Shown here: positions 1 to 8,584 of the stretch, piece by piece
How positions within the stretch are numbered: position 1 is the stretch's first letter
Layout of the letters: each line of letters starts with the position of its first letter
Assembly: GCF_900110925.1 (NCBI RefSeq)
Contig: NZ_FOFP01000003.1
Coordinates: 62,001-126,000, forward strand
From: Pseudomonas cuatrocienegasensis
Lineage (GTDB): Bacteria; Pseudomonadota; Gammaproteobacteria; Pseudomonadales; Pseudomonadaceae
Reading direction: 5' to 3'
Length of the DNA: 64,000 nt
The notes under the pieces: generated by a model
What the model was told of the DNA's origin: nothing
Database searches by the model: none
What the model saw: the letters and a program-made list of their open reading frames with translations, nothing else
Position numbers and translations under genes: made by a program

Positions 1-113
1 GCACCCAGGCCGGCCAGCCAGATCTTGCGGGCGTATACTTTGACATCGGTCAGCACAGTGGCCTTGGCATCCACTTCGGCTTCGAGTTTTTTCCTGACGG
101 CAACCTTGGACAT
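1..113 (-). CDS. phaI: Phasin, N-terminal part (PHA granule-associated protein)
   Basis: The gene is cut by the window edge; only its first 37 codons are visible. The start ATG (complement of 111-113) follows a GAGGTG ribosome site. The visible protein begins MSKVAVRKK and contains VYARKIWLAGLG, the conserved opening block of Pseudomonas phasins, which coat polyhydroxyalkanoate granules. In P. aeruginosa phaI lies next to the PHA-system gene and ubiE, and here those genes follow after the inserted catabolic region, which favours PhaI over PhaF. The family is clear; the exact paralogue is inferred from position. Confidence 0.72.
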   Translation of the reverse strand, partial: MSKVAVRKKLEAEVDAKATVLTDVKVYARKIWLAGLG

Positions 114-202
114 GGTGCACCTCACGCGCGGTGGTTTGAGGAATCGCCCACGAAATGCAGGCTTGAGATACACCGTACTCAGAAAAATTAGAATCTACAT
201 AC

Positions 203-399
203 TAGGCGCCTGTCGGGCTTGACCGTTCGTAGCGAGGAAAAGTCCGTGGTCCGACGTTTCGGCTTGAGGCAGTTTTGTTGCTTTTCCGAGGCGGGGGGGC
301 CGCCCCGCGAATAGCGGGCTATTTAACGAGGGAAAGCAGCAAAAATGGCCAAGTCCGGATTTTCCGCAGTAGAACAGTGTTAAGTCCGACAGGCTCCTA
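203..399. mobile_element. TA-flanked long-hairpin MITE-like element
   Basis: The ends are inverted repeats: 205-223 (GGCGCCTGTCGGGCTTGAC) pairs with 379-397 at 16 of 19 positions, and both ends are flanked by TA (203-204 and 398-399). Inner arms also pair: 234-246 with 356-365, and 269-287 with 330-348 (about 15 of 19). The whole element can therefore fold as one long imperfect hairpin. There is no convincing coding sequence. TA flanks and no transposase suggest a MITE mobilised by an IS630/Tc1-type transposase; that assignment is inference. Confidence 0.6.
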
Positions 400-439
400 G
401 GGTCTGTTGATGTTTCGGCGCGAGCCGCGTTGCCGCGCC
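400..439. repeat. Truncated end of the GGGTCTGTT repeat family
   Basis: This stretch begins GGGTCTGTT directly after the TA that closes the neighbouring hairpin element. It continues GCGCGAGCCGCGTTGCCGCGCC, closely matching the inward sequence of the right end of the full copy at 15200-15467. Similarity is lost after about 40 bases, so this is a fragment rather than a whole element. Confidence 0.5.
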
Positions 440-493
440 GTACTGCCACTGCCCGGCAATGTTTCAAGCATTTGCTGCACACGCTCAGGCCGA

Positions 494-1816
494 CTAAAAG
501 TCAGCTATAAACTGCACGCCACCGACCACCGCAGACGTGGTTTGCGTCAACCCGCCCGGGTATTTCACGTATTGCAGGTTGGGCCGCATCATCAGCCATT
601 TTGTCGCTTGTACGCCGTAGTTGATTTCGTAGCTGTACTCGCGGCGTTGCTCGGGCACATACAGCGGGTCGTCGATAGCGGTCACGCCGTTGACGGCGTT
701 GAGTATTTGCGTGTTGCGGGTATAGCGCTCACTGACCTGCAATTTCGAGGCGCCGATACCGAAGGTGTCGTCGGGGCGTGAATCGAACGGGCCACGGTAG
801 ATCAGGCCGACCTGGATCAGATTTTTAATCAGGCTTTTGTCCGGGTCATTCACCGTCAGGTTGGCAAACACGTTGAGCCCGCGTTTGTTGTTGCCGTCCA
901 CCGTGGTCAATTGCTGCTGGCCCGACAACCACCAGCCGGCGTTGCTGGAGTACATCTTGTAGGGGTTTTGCGAGCGGGCGGCGGCGTTGTCGTCGGCGTC
1001 CTTGAGCATGTCCTTGGTGTCCGTGTTGGCGTAGTAGTAACCGGCGTGGTACTCCGAATTCAGGCCGGCGACCTGGCCTTTCCAGATGGCCTCAATGGGG
1101 AAACTGGTGCCCTGGGAGCCGCTGATAAACGGTTTGAAGCCGTTGCTGGCCTCAGCGTTGCCAAGGTTCTTGTCATAGGCGCCGAGCTGTACGGCGAACT
1201 CATCGGTGAACTGGTACTTGGCGCGCACCGCCCACTGGCTGATGGGGAAGCTGTTCCACACGCCATTCCAGTTGCCTTCTTGAGAGCCGCAAAGGGTGAC
1301 GTTCTGGAACTCGCAAGGGAACTGGTCGAAGTCTTCGCCGTGACCGAAACGCCCCAGTTTCAGGGCGAACTTGCGCTCGAAGAATTTCTGCTCGTACCAA
1401 AACTGCGACAGCCGCCACGCGTTGCCGCCGCCAAACACTTCCATGGTGGAGGTCAGGCCGGTGGCGTTGGGCTGGTGTACGCGGTCGTTGGTGATGTCCT
1501 TGCCACGGCGTCCGCCGATGCCGATGCGAAAGGTCGCGTCCTGCCAGCCGATGAGTTTTTGCAGGTCCATGTTCACGCCGAGGATGAACTGGTCACTCCA
1601 GCGCGCTGTGGTGTGCGAGTTGTAGCCACCGCCAAGGTTGGAGCCGACTTCGCCGACGTATTTGAGGGTGAAGTCATAGCCTTGCGCGGCCAATTTGGGA
1701 CGCAGGCCGTTCCAGTCGCCGAGCATGGCGGGGGAGCTGGGGTCGAGCAGGCCGGCACTCAAGGCGCAGGTCGAAATGGCGCTGCACAGCAGGGCGAGGG
1801 GGAGCTTGGTACGCAT
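494..1816 (-). CDS. oprB: OprB-family carbohydrate porin
   Basis: Outer-membrane channel likely admitting sugar to the periplasm. The 440-residue protein has a signal peptide (MRTKLPLALLCSAIS..., cleavage near 20), a start typical of the family (SPAMLGDWNGLRPKLAAQGYDF), aromatic-rich beta-strand segments throughout and a C-terminal Phe (GGVQFIADF), the outer-membrane assembly signal. OprB porins carry glucose and other carbohydrates. It is the last gene of the leftward rhamnose operon, 124 bases after the dehydrogenase with a REP hairpin between, so its expression may be tuned separately. Rhamnose as its substrate is inferred from context. Confidence 0.85.
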   Translation of the reverse strand: MRTKLPLALLCSAISTCALSAGLLDPSSPAMLGDWNGLRPKLAAQGYDFTLKYVGEVGSNLGGGYNSHTTARWSDQFILGVNMDLQKLIGWQDATFRIGIGGRRGKDITNDRVHQPNATGLTSTMEVFGGGNAWRLSQFWYEQKFFERKFALKLGRFGHGEDFDQFPCEFQNVTLCGSQEGNWNGVWNSFPISQWAVRAKYQFTDEFAVQLGAYDKNLGNAEASNGFKPFISGSQGTSFPIEAIWKGQVAGLNSEYHAGYYYANTDTKDMLKDADDNAAARSQNPYKMYSSNAGWWLSGQQQLTTVDGNNKRGLNVFANLTVNDPDKSLIKNLIQVGLIYRGPFDSRPDDTFGIGASKLQVSERYTRNTQILNAVNGVTAIDDPLYVPEQRREYSYEINYGVQATKWLMMRPNLQYVKYPGGLTQTTSAVVGGVQFIADF

Positions 1817-1880
1817 GTGAAGTTCCTTGGATTGTTGTTTTTATTGGGGTGAAACTCAAATTGCAGGCGTGCGCGGTCCG

Positions 1881-1909
1881 TGTGGGAGCCTGGCTTGCAC
1901 GCTCCCACA
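1881..1909. repeat. REP-type palindrome
   Basis: TGTGGGAGC (1881-1889) is repeated inverted as GCTCCCACA (1901-1909) around a CTGGCTTGC loop. This is a typical Pseudomonas REP of the GTGGGAGC-GGCTTGC kind. It sits between the dehydrogenase and porin genes of the rhamnose operon, where it could stabilise the upstream mRNA or attenuate the porin. Confidence 0.65.
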
Positions 1910-1940
1910 GGTGAACGCTGCTGTTTGTAGGGCGTGAGCG

Positions 1941-2711
1941 TTACTGGAGGTTAACGAACATCCCGCCATCGACCAGCAGCGAAGCACCGGTCACATAACG
2001 CGCCATGTCCGAAGCCAGAAACACAATCGGCCCGGCTACATCATCCGGCTCGCCCAGGCGACCGAGCGGGGTACGGGAGGTCATGTAGGCCAGTTTTTCG
2101 GCGTCGGCCAAGTCTTCCTTGTTGATGTCTGTGGCGATGGTGCCCGGCAGCACCGAGTTGCAGCGAATACCATACGGGCCGAGGGCAATCGCGCAGGATT
2201 GCATCAACGAATGCAGCCCGGCTTTGGTCGGCGTGTAGTGGGTTTGCATGGCCCCGCCGACTAGGGCGCTGATGGAGCTTACGGCGATGATGGCGCCACC
2301 CCGGCCCTGGTTTTTCATCTGGTTGGCGGCGGCCTGCACGGCAAAGTAGGCGCCATTGAGGTTGGTGTTGACGGTTTTGAGGTAGACCTCGCGTGGCATG
2401 TCGAGGAAGGAGTGGAACGGGCAAATGCCGGCGTTGTTGACGAACACATCGACACTGCCGAAGGCCTTCACTGCGCCGGCCACCAGCTTGTCGCCGGTGT
2501 CTGGGTCCGCCGCATCGCCGCCCACTTCGATGGCCTGACCACCAAAGGCCTTGATCTCTTCGATTAACGAATACGCAGCCTCGGTGCCTTGGCCGCTACC
2601 GCTGTGGCCAATCACCACGCGAGCGCCCTGGCGCGCGCATTCACGGGCAGCGGCGCGGCCGATACCCCGAGATGCACCCGTAATAATTACCGTTTTATCT
2701 GCTAGCAACAT
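1941..2711 (-). CDS. L-rhamnose 1-dehydrogenase (SDR family)
   Basis: First enzyme of the non-phosphorylative route: oxidises L-rhamnose to L-rhamnonolactone with NAD(P)+. The 256-residue protein has the Rossmann motif TGASRGIG (11-18), NNAG (92-95) and the catalytic Ser about 145/146, Tyr159 and Lys163 (HYTPTKAG). It closely resembles the L-rhamnose dehydrogenase I recall from Azotobacter vinelandii, including ICPFHSFLDM and GGAMQTHYTPTKAG. The start at 2711 follows AAGGAG; a longer in-frame extension to 2843 runs into rhaT and is rejected. It lies 29 bases downstream of rhaT. Confidence 0.88.
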   Translation of the reverse strand: MLLADKTVIITGASRGIGRAAARECARQGARVVIGHSGSGQGTEAAYSLIEEIKAFGGQAIEVGGDAADPDTGDKLVAGAVKAFGSVDVFVNNAGICPFHSFLDMPREVYLKTVNTNLNGAYFAVQAAANQMKNQGRGGAIIAVSSISALVGGAMQTHYTPTKAGLHSLMQSCAIALGPYGIRCNSVLPGTIATDINKEDLADAEKLAYMTSRTPLGRLGEPDDVAGPIVFLASDMARYVTGASLLVDGGMFVNLQ

Positions 2712-2740
2712 ACAAAAACTCCTTTGACTATTAAGCGGCT

Positions 2741-3799
2741 TCAGCCGAGGTAGTTGCCGTATCCGACCATGGCGATAGCGCCAAGAATCACGGCTATGCC
2801 GGTCACCAGCACGCCCTTGTTGGTGGCGCTGGTGCCTTGCCATTCACGGAAATACAGGCCCCAGCAGTTGGACACGATGATGATGAATGACATGTGCAGC
2901 ACCCACGAACTGGCGTCGTTCTGCAGGCGGCTTTCGCCCATGCCGTAGAAGAAGAATTGCAGGAACCACAACGTACCGGCACACGCCACCAGCAGGTAGT
3001 TGCCCAGCAAGGGCGTGCTGCGGTCGGTGTAGTTGTGAAAGGTGCGGTTACGCCAGTTCAGCCACAGGCACCAGATGCCATTGGTAGTCAGGCCGCCCCA
3101 CATGATCACCATAAAGATGACGTTGTTCTGGAACAGGCTATTGGCGCCGTGCTCCAGCGCAGCGTCAGCCAATGGCCGGCCGGCAGCAATGCCGTAGCTG
3201 AAACACGCGCTGAGCACCCCGGAGATCACGGCCACCAGCATGCCCTTGCCCAGGGAGAACTCGCTGACACTGGCGAGCTTCACCGCCTGTGACACTTCGC
3301 GCTCTTTGATCAAGCCCGCCTTGCCGCACACCGCAATACCGATCAGCGATACCGCCACGCCCCACAGCACCCACTGCCCGCCCTGGGAGGCCAGCATCGA
3401 GGTCAGGGTGCCTTCGGTTTCGGCCGTAAACAGATCGCGGTACAGCGCCGGCATCAAGGCGCCGAGGGCTGAGGTCAGGCCCATGATCAGCGACATGCCC
3501 AGGGACAGGCCGAGGTAGCGCATGGTCAGGCCAAAGGTCAGCCCGCCAATGCCCCAGAGCACGCCGAACAGGTAGGTCCAGAGCAAGGTGCTGGTATCGG
3601 CAGTGCGCAAAATATCGACCCAGCCGGGCACCGTCAGTTGGGCGGCAATCAGCGGCACAATCAACCACGAAACCAGGCCGCCGGTAATCCAGTAACTTTC
3701 CCAGGCCCAACCGCGAACCTTTTTATAGGGGATGTAAAAGCTGCCGGAGGCGAAGCCGCCGATGAAGTGCAGAATCACACCAAGGAGAATGATTTCCAC
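2741..3799 (-). CDS. rhaT: L-rhamnose:proton symporter RhaT
   Basis: Inner-membrane permease importing L-rhamnose with H+. The 352-residue protein matches the RhaT family (about 344 in E. coli) along its length: FIGGFASGSFYIPYKKVRGWAWESYW at the N-terminus (about 15-38), roughly ten hydrophobic helices, and a C-terminal GVLVTGIAVILGAIAMVGYGNYL helix. The start codon is GTG at 3799, preceded by AAAGGAT. It lies between the mutarotase and dehydrogenase genes, so transport, anomer conversion and oxidation are adjacent. Confidence 0.93.
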   Translation of the reverse strand: MEIILLGVILHFIGGFASGSFYIPYKKVRGWAWESYWITGGLVSWLIVPLIAAQLTVPGWVDILRTADTSTLLWTYLFGVLWGIGGLTFGLTMRYLGLSLGMSLIMGLTSALGALMPALYRDLFTAETEGTLTSMLASQGGQWVLWGVAVSLIGIAVCGKAGLIKEREVSQAVKLASVSEFSLGKGMLVAVISGVLSACFSYGIAAGRPLADAALEHGANSLFQNNVIFMVIMWGGLTTNGIWCLWLNWRNRTFHNYTDRSTPLLGNYLLVACAGTLWFLQFFFYGMGESRLQNDASSWVLHMSFIIIVSNCWGLYFREWQGTSATNKGVLVTGIAVILGAIAMVGYGNYLG

Positions 3800-3846
3800 G
3801 TTGTCGCATCCTTTTATTGTTGTTGTGGTCGAGGGAGTCGCTGCGC

Positions 3847-4167
3847 TTAGTCGCGCGTCAGGCAGAACATGGGCTGCAGGGTGACGCTAAGCGGCGAGGC
3901 GTCCGGGTGAGTGACCATGATGTCTTGCATGAACTGCCACCAGCGCTGCATCAGCTCGGTGCCGGGGAGTTCATCAAGGCCGTGAGCGTCCTCGTGGCTC
4001 AGCACTGCAAACAAGGCGTTGCTGGCCTCATCAAGAAAAATCCGATAATCGAGCACGCCGGCATCTAGCAGGGCCTTGCTGAGTTCCGGCCAGATAGCGT
4101 CATGGCGTCGGCGATATTCATCGGCCTGGCCGGGGTTAAGGGTCATGCGAAAGGCGCGGGTCTGCAT
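3847..4167 (-). CDS. rhaM: L-rhamnose mutarotase
   Basis: Interconverts alpha and beta anomers of L-rhamnose so that imported sugar reaches the dehydrogenase in the usable form. It is 106 residues, the family's normal size, with RMTLNPGQADEYRRRHDAIWPEL (about 7-29), the LDYRIFLDE strand and QRWWQFMQDIM near the C-terminus. A GTG at 4170 would add one residue; the ATG at 4167 is preferred because it has GGAG at good spacing and overlaps the stop of the upstream amidohydrolase (TGATG), implying translational coupling. Confidence 0.92.
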   Translation of the reverse strand: MQTRAFRMTLNPGQADEYRRRHDAIWPELSKALLDAGVLDYRIFLDEASNALFAVLSHEDAHGLDELPGTELMQRWWQFMQDIMVTHPDASPLSVTLQPMFCLTRD

Positions 4168-5048
4168 CACAGGTCTCCATGGGGCAGTGTTGGGGCATAA
4201 ATTCGCTTGGCGTTGTGCAGAAAGAACTTGGCTTGCACCGCTTCGGGTTTGTCAGCCATGCAGGCTTTTACGAGCCCCAAGGTGGTGGCGAAATCCGCCA
4301 GGTGGTCGCTGTTGGGCCAGTCGCTGCCAAAGAAGCAGCGGTCTTCGCCAAAGGCTTCCCACAACACCGCAAGGCGGTCGTTGTAAAACGCCGGGTCAAG
4401 GATCAAACCGCGAGGGCCGATCTGGGGAATTTCCGCCAGTTTGGCGAACACATTCGGTCGCTCGGCCAAGCGCAGAAGGTCAGCGTGGTAAGCCGCTTCC
4501 TGGTGTGCGGGCACCTGCGCGCTGGGTAAGTGATCGACGATGATTCTCAGCGCCGGTAACGCATCGCTTAGGTGTAACAAGCCCTTGATCAAACGCGGAT
4601 CGGGGTTGGCGCTGTCGAAGCTGCGACCACACGCTACCAACTGCCGCAGACCGTCGATAAAGCCTGGCCGCACTTGGTCCAACAACAGGTCGCGACCCCA
4701 CAGGTTGCCGTAGCGCAAACCCAGGAATAACGGCTCATTGGCCAAGCCGTTGAGATCGGCGGCGAAGTCCGCGTGCAGCGGGTCCAGGTTGCCAACAAAC
4801 CCCAGCATCAGCGGCTCGTGGCGCAGAGTTTCCAGCAACCAGCGGTTGTCGTCGCGCCATGGGCTGGCTTCCACGACGATGGCACCGATCACCTGATGCT
4901 CGCGGGCCTGGGTCCAGTAATGCGCGGGTAAATGCGCGGCATATAGCCGATCACCCGGTTCGGGCCATGGGATGCCCTGAGGGCGCCGCGGGTCAAACAG
5001 GTGTAGGTGGCTGTCAATAATCGGGCCGCTGTATGGCGTCTGAGACAT
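4167..5048 (-). CDS. Amidohydrolase-family sugar lactonase (COG3618 type)
   Basis: Probably opens L-rhamnono-1,4-lactone to L-rhamnonate. The 293-residue protein starts with the metal-binding signature IIDSHLHLFDP (Asp12, His14, His16) and later has VDHLPSAQ and FGSDWPNSDH, as expected of the TIM-barrel amidohydrolase group that includes fucono-lactonases. The start at 5048 follows AAGGA; a longer frame to 5306 would overlap aldA. Many bacterial rhamnose pathways use an SMP-30-type lactonase; none is present, so this gene is the obvious candidate. Family is secure, substrate inferred from the operon. Confidence 0.8.
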   Translation of the reverse strand: MSQTPYSGPIIDSHLHLFDPRRPQGIPWPEPGDRLYAAHLPAHYWTQAREHQVIGAIVVEASPWRDDNRWLLETLRHEPLMLGFVGNLDPLHADFAADLNGLANEPLFLGLRYGNLWGRDLLLDQVRPGFIDGLRQLVACGRSFDSANPDPRLIKGLLHLSDALPALRIIVDHLPSAQVPAHQEAAYHADLLRLAERPNVFAKLAEIPQIGPRGLILDPAFYNDRLAVLWEAFGEDRCFFGSDWPNSDHLADFATTLGLVKACMADKPEAVQAKFFLHNAKRIYAPTLPHGDL

Positions 5049-5118
5049 GCTGCATGTCCTTAGCTGAAGCGTTTCGGAAAGGCCTGTGCGCGGTCGCGTC
5101 AGGCCCTGTTGCAGCATC

Positions 5119-6552
5119 TCAGCCCTGCAGGTACACCACATGGGTGTGGGTGTATTCGTACAGGCCATGTTTGCCGTCAGCCCCGCCGACCCCAGACTTG
5201 CGCACCCCGGCATGGAACCCCTGCATGGCCTCGAAATTTTCGCGGTTGACATAGGTCTCGCCGAAGTCGATTTCGCGCACCGCATGCATGGCCTTGCCCA
5301 GGTCACGGGTGTAGATAGAGGACGTCAGGCCGTAGTCGCAGTCATTGGCCATGGCGATGGCTTCATCGAGGTCGTCGACGATTTGGATCGGCAGCACCGG
5401 ACCGAAGATCTCCTCGCGCATGATCTGCATGTCGGCGCGGCAGCCCGCCAGAACCGTGGGCTGGAAGTGAAACCCAGCGCCCAGGTCCGCCACCTGGCCG
5501 CCGCTGACCAGGCTTGCGCCCTGGCTTAAGGCGGTGCGGACCTTGCGCGCGACGCTGTCCAGGCCCTGCTGATTGATCAGCGGGCCCATTTCTACATCGG
5601 CCTGGGCGATCGGGTCACCGTAGCGGGTGGCCGACATGGCCGCGCTGATGCGCTCGATAAACTGGTCGGCAACCTTGCGCTCCACGTACACACGCTCGGC
5701 GCAGTTGCACACCTGGCCCGTGTTGATGATGCGCGAGTCGCGAATGGCTTTGACCGCCAGGTCGAGGTCGGCATCGGCCAGCACGATGGCCGGCGCCTTG
5801 CCGCCCAGCTCCAGGTTGAGTTTGGTGATGTGGGGCGCTGCGGCGCTCATGATCCGCGTACCGGTGGCCACGCTGCCGGTGAAGCTGATCATGTCCACGC
5901 CCTTGTGCGCGGTGAGTGCGCCACCCACCTGGCCGTCACCACAGACCACGTTGAACACGCCAGCGGGCAAGTCGGTCTCGGCCACCAGCTTGGCGAACTC
6001 GAAACAGTTGTTGGGGGTTTCTTCGCTCGGTTTGATCACGATGGTGTTGCCGGTCAACAGCGCCGGGGCCATCTTGCGGGCGATCAGGAAGAACGGGAAA
6101 TTCCACGGCAGGATGCCGGCCACCACGCCCAAGGGTTTGCGGAACAGAAAGATGTTTTCGTTGGGCCGGTCGCTGGTGATGATCTCGCCTTCAATGCGCC
6201 GTGCCCACTCGGCCATGTAATCGAGGTAGTCGGCGGTGAAATTCACCTCGACTTCCGCCAGGGCGCTGATCTTGCCTTGCTCCAGGGTAATGGTGCGCGC
6301 CAGGTGGGCGGCGTTTTCCCGCAGCTTGGCCGCAATGCGCCGCAAATGCCCGGCACGCTCGATTGCGGGCTTACGTGCCCAGGCCTTTTGCGCCTGGCGC
6401 GCGGCGGCCAACGCTTGATCGACATCGGCGTGGGTGGAGGCCGGGACCTTGGACAGCAGCGCGCCCGTGGCGGGGTTGAGCACGTCGAGGTGGGCTTGGC
6501 TCGGAACGAAGCGACCATTGATGAAGTTCTGGTACACGGGTACGGATGACAT
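5119..6552 (-). CDS. aldA: Lactaldehyde dehydrogenase (AldA-like)
   Basis: Oxidises the L-lactaldehyde released by the aldolase to L-lactate with NAD+. The 477-residue protein has a full aldehyde dehydrogenase architecture: PWNFPFF (149-155), IKPSEETP cofactor loop, general-base Glu in LELGGKAP (about 248) and catalytic Cys282 in NTGQVCNCAERVYV, a sequence nearly identical to E. coli AldA, as is the ENFEAMQGFHAGVRKSG end. It lies 11 bases after the aldolase gene and 70 before the lactonase. It would also accept glycolaldehyde if it behaves like E. coli AldA. Confidence 0.9.
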   Translation of the reverse strand: MSSVPVYQNFINGRFVPSQAHLDVLNPATGALLSKVPASTHADVDQALAAARQAQKAWARKPAIERAGHLRRIAAKLRENAAHLARTITLEQGKISALAEVEVNFTADYLDYMAEWARRIEGEIITSDRPNENIFLFRKPLGVVAGILPWNFPFFLIARKMAPALLTGNTIVIKPSEETPNNCFEFAKLVAETDLPAGVFNVVCGDGQVGGALTAHKGVDMISFTGSVATGTRIMSAAAPHITKLNLELGGKAPAIVLADADLDLAVKAIRDSRIINTGQVCNCAERVYVERKVADQFIERISAAMSATRYGDPIAQADVEMGPLINQQGLDSVARKVRTALSQGASLVSGGQVADLGAGFHFQPTVLAGCRADMQIMREEIFGPVLPIQIVDDLDEAIAMANDCDYGLTSSIYTRDLGKAMHAVREIDFGETYVNRENFEAMQGFHAGVRKSGVGGADGKHGLYEYTHTHVVYLQG

Positions 6553-6563
6553 TGGGCGGCTCC

Positions 6564-7373
6564 TCAGTAAGTACGGGACGGCTCTGCCTTTACCAAGGCG
6601 GCGCCGGCAGGGCGATAACGGGCGAGGGTGTTGAGTGCGCTCTGGCGCAGCAGGCTGATGTCGATGGCTACCGCGATAAAACGGCAGCCCCAGGCCTGAT
6701 ACCGGCGCGCATCGTCTTCATTGGGTGCCAGGATGCCGCACACTTTGCCGGCGGCGAGGGTCGCGTTGACGGCGTGCTGGATGCGCTCCTGCACCTCGGG
6801 GTGCCCGGGATTACCAGCATGACCGAGGCCGATGGACAGGTCGGCAGGGCCGATAAACACCGCATCGACGCCCTCAACGGCAGCAATGGCCTCAACGTTT
6901 TCCATCCCCAGGCTCGACTCCACCTGAACGATCAGGCACAGCTCGTCATGGGCCGTTTGCAGGTAATCCGCCACGCTGTCCCAGCGCGTGGCACGGGTCA
7001 AGCCGCCCCCTACGCCGCGAATACCGTGGGGCGGATAACGCATAGCACGCACCAGGGCCTGGGCCTGCTCGGCGGTTTCCACCATGGGGATCATCAGGGT
7101 CTGGGCGCCAACGTCGAGCAGTTGCTTGATCAGGTTAGCGTCGCTGCTCACCGCCCGCACCACAGGCGCAGTGGCGTAGGGCGCAACCGCCTGCAATTGG
7201 CTGAGCACACTGGGCACGGTATTGGGCGCGTGCTCACCGTCGATCAGCATCCAGTCGAAGCCGATGCCGGCGACGATTTCTGCGCTATAGGCCGTGGCGA
7301 AACCAGCCCAGATACCGTACTGCGTGGCGCTTTGGGCAAGGGCAGCCTTGAAGCCATTACGGGGCATATTCAT
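6564..7373 (-). CDS. rhmA: 2-keto-3-deoxy-L-rhamnonate aldolase (HpcH/HpaI family)
   Basis: Class II aldolase cleaving 2-keto-3-deoxy-L-rhamnonate to pyruvate and L-lactaldehyde. The 269-residue protein shows the family's catalytic pieces in order: FDWMLIDGEHAPN (His), PVVRAVSS (Arg), MIPMVET, VQVESSLG (metal-ligand Glu) and VFIGPADLSIGLG (metal-ligand Asp). It matches RhmA-like proteins in length. It follows rhmD by 11 bases, so dehydratase product passes to this enzyme. GarL/HpaI relatives use other keto-acids; substrate is assigned from the neighbours. Confidence 0.85.
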   Translation of the reverse strand: MNMPRNGFKAALAQSATQYGIWAGFATAYSAEIVAGIGFDWMLIDGEHAPNTVPSVLSQLQAVAPYATAPVVRAVSSDANLIKQLLDVGAQTLMIPMVETAEQAQALVRAMRYPPHGIRGVGGGLTRATRWDSVADYLQTAHDELCLIVQVESSLGMENVEAIAAVEGVDAVFIGPADLSIGLGHAGNPGHPEVQERIQHAVNATLAAGKVCGILAPNEDDARRYQAWGCRFIAVAIDISLLRQSALNTLARYRPAGAALVKAEPSRTY

Positions 7374-7384
7374 GATGGCGTTCC

Positions 7385-8569
7385 TTAGCGGTTATAGGGC
7401 CGATGCAGTTGGCAATCCGGGTTGAGATCAACCCCGAAGCCAGGTTTATCCAGTACCGAAAGGCGCATGCGGCCATTAACCGGCACAGGTTCGCCGAGTA
7501 GTTGCGGGTGGAACATCGGCACCACTTCATCCGCCTTGGGGGCCATCATCAGGAACTCGGCGAACGGGCTGTTTTGCCGGGTCGCGACAAAGTGGTAGCT
7601 GTAAACCGACGAGCCGTGCGGTATTACCATGGCGTTGTGGGCATCGGCCAAGGCGGAGATTTTCACCAGCTCGGTGAGCCCGCCGCACCAGCCGACATCG
7701 GGCTGGATGATGTCGCAGCAGCCCATCTCCAGCAGCATGCGAAAGCCCCAGCGGGTGGCCTCGTGCTCGCCGGTGGTCACCAGCATGCCCCTGGGCACGT
7801 TGTTGCGCAGGGCCGCGTAGCCCCAGTAATCATCCGGCGAGAGCGCTTCTTCGATCCATTTCAGGCCGTGTTCGTGGGCGCCGATGGCGAGCTTGGTGGC
7901 GTAGTTCAGGTCCAGGCTCATCCAGCAGTCGAGCATCAGCCAGAAGTCCGGGCCGACCCGTTCGCGCATGGTCGCCAGCTCCTCAAGGTTCTTGCGCAGG
8001 CCTTCCTCACCTTCACTGGGGCCGTGGTGCAGGGGCATCTTGCCGCCGATAAAGCCCATTTTTTGCGCCAGGTCCGGGCGCGTGCCAGTGGCGTAAAACT
8101 GCAACTCATCGCGCACCGCACCACCCAGCAACTGGTGGACCGGCTCCTGGCGGATCTTGCCTAGCAGGTCCCAGAGCGCCAGGTCGACACCGGAAATCGT
8201 GTTGATCACCAGGCCCTTGCGACCGTAATAGAGGGTGGACTGGTACATCTGGTCCCAGATTTTCTCGATATCGGTGACCCGAGCACCTTCAAGAAAGCGC
8301 GCCAGGTGCTTTTCGACGATATAGGCCGCCGGTTCGCCACCGGTGGTCACCGCAAAACCGACGGTGCCGTCGCTGGCTTCGATCTCCACCACCAGGGTGC
8401 CGAGCACGTTGATGCCGAAGCTGCGGCGGCTCTGCCGGTACTCGGGGTATTTGCTCATCGGGGTTGCGATGTGATCGTCGATCCAATGGCCGTCGGCCTG
8501 GTCGTGATAATCGGCGCCGCCGCCCCGCAGGACAAAGGCGCGAACGTGTTTGATGGTGAGGTGACCCAT
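7385..8569 (-). CDS. rhmD: L-rhamnonate dehydratase
   Basis: Enolase-superfamily enzyme that dehydrates L-rhamnonate to 2-keto-3-deoxy-L-rhamnonate. The 394-residue protein has [22 protein letters not shown] near residue 50, the metal-ligand stretch [34 protein letters not shown] and the catalytic His in [11 protein letters not shown]. These match E. coli RhmD, which is about the same length. It is the second gene of the operon, 15 bases behind the MFS gene. Confidence 0.92.
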   Translation of the reverse strand: MGHLTIKHVRAFVLRGGGADYHDQADGHWIDDHIATPMSKYPEYRQSRRSFGINVLGTLVVEIEASDGTVGFAVTTGGEPAAYIVEKHLARFLEGARVTDIEKIWDQMYQSTLYYGRKGLVINTISGVDLALWDLLGKIRQEPVHQLLGGAVRDELQFYATGTRPDLAQKMGFIGGKMPLHHGPSEGEEGLRKNLEELATMRERVGPDFWLMLDCWMSLDLNYATKLAIGAHEHGLKWIEEALSPDDYWGYAALRNNVPRGMLVTTGEHEATRWGFRMLLEMGCCDIIQPDVGWCGGLTELVKISALADAHNAMVIPHGSSVYSYHFVATRQNSPFAEFLMMAPKADEVVPMFHPQLLGEPVPVNGRMRLSVLDKPGFGVDLNPDCQLHRPYNR

Positions 8570-8584
8570 AATGTGACTCCTGGT

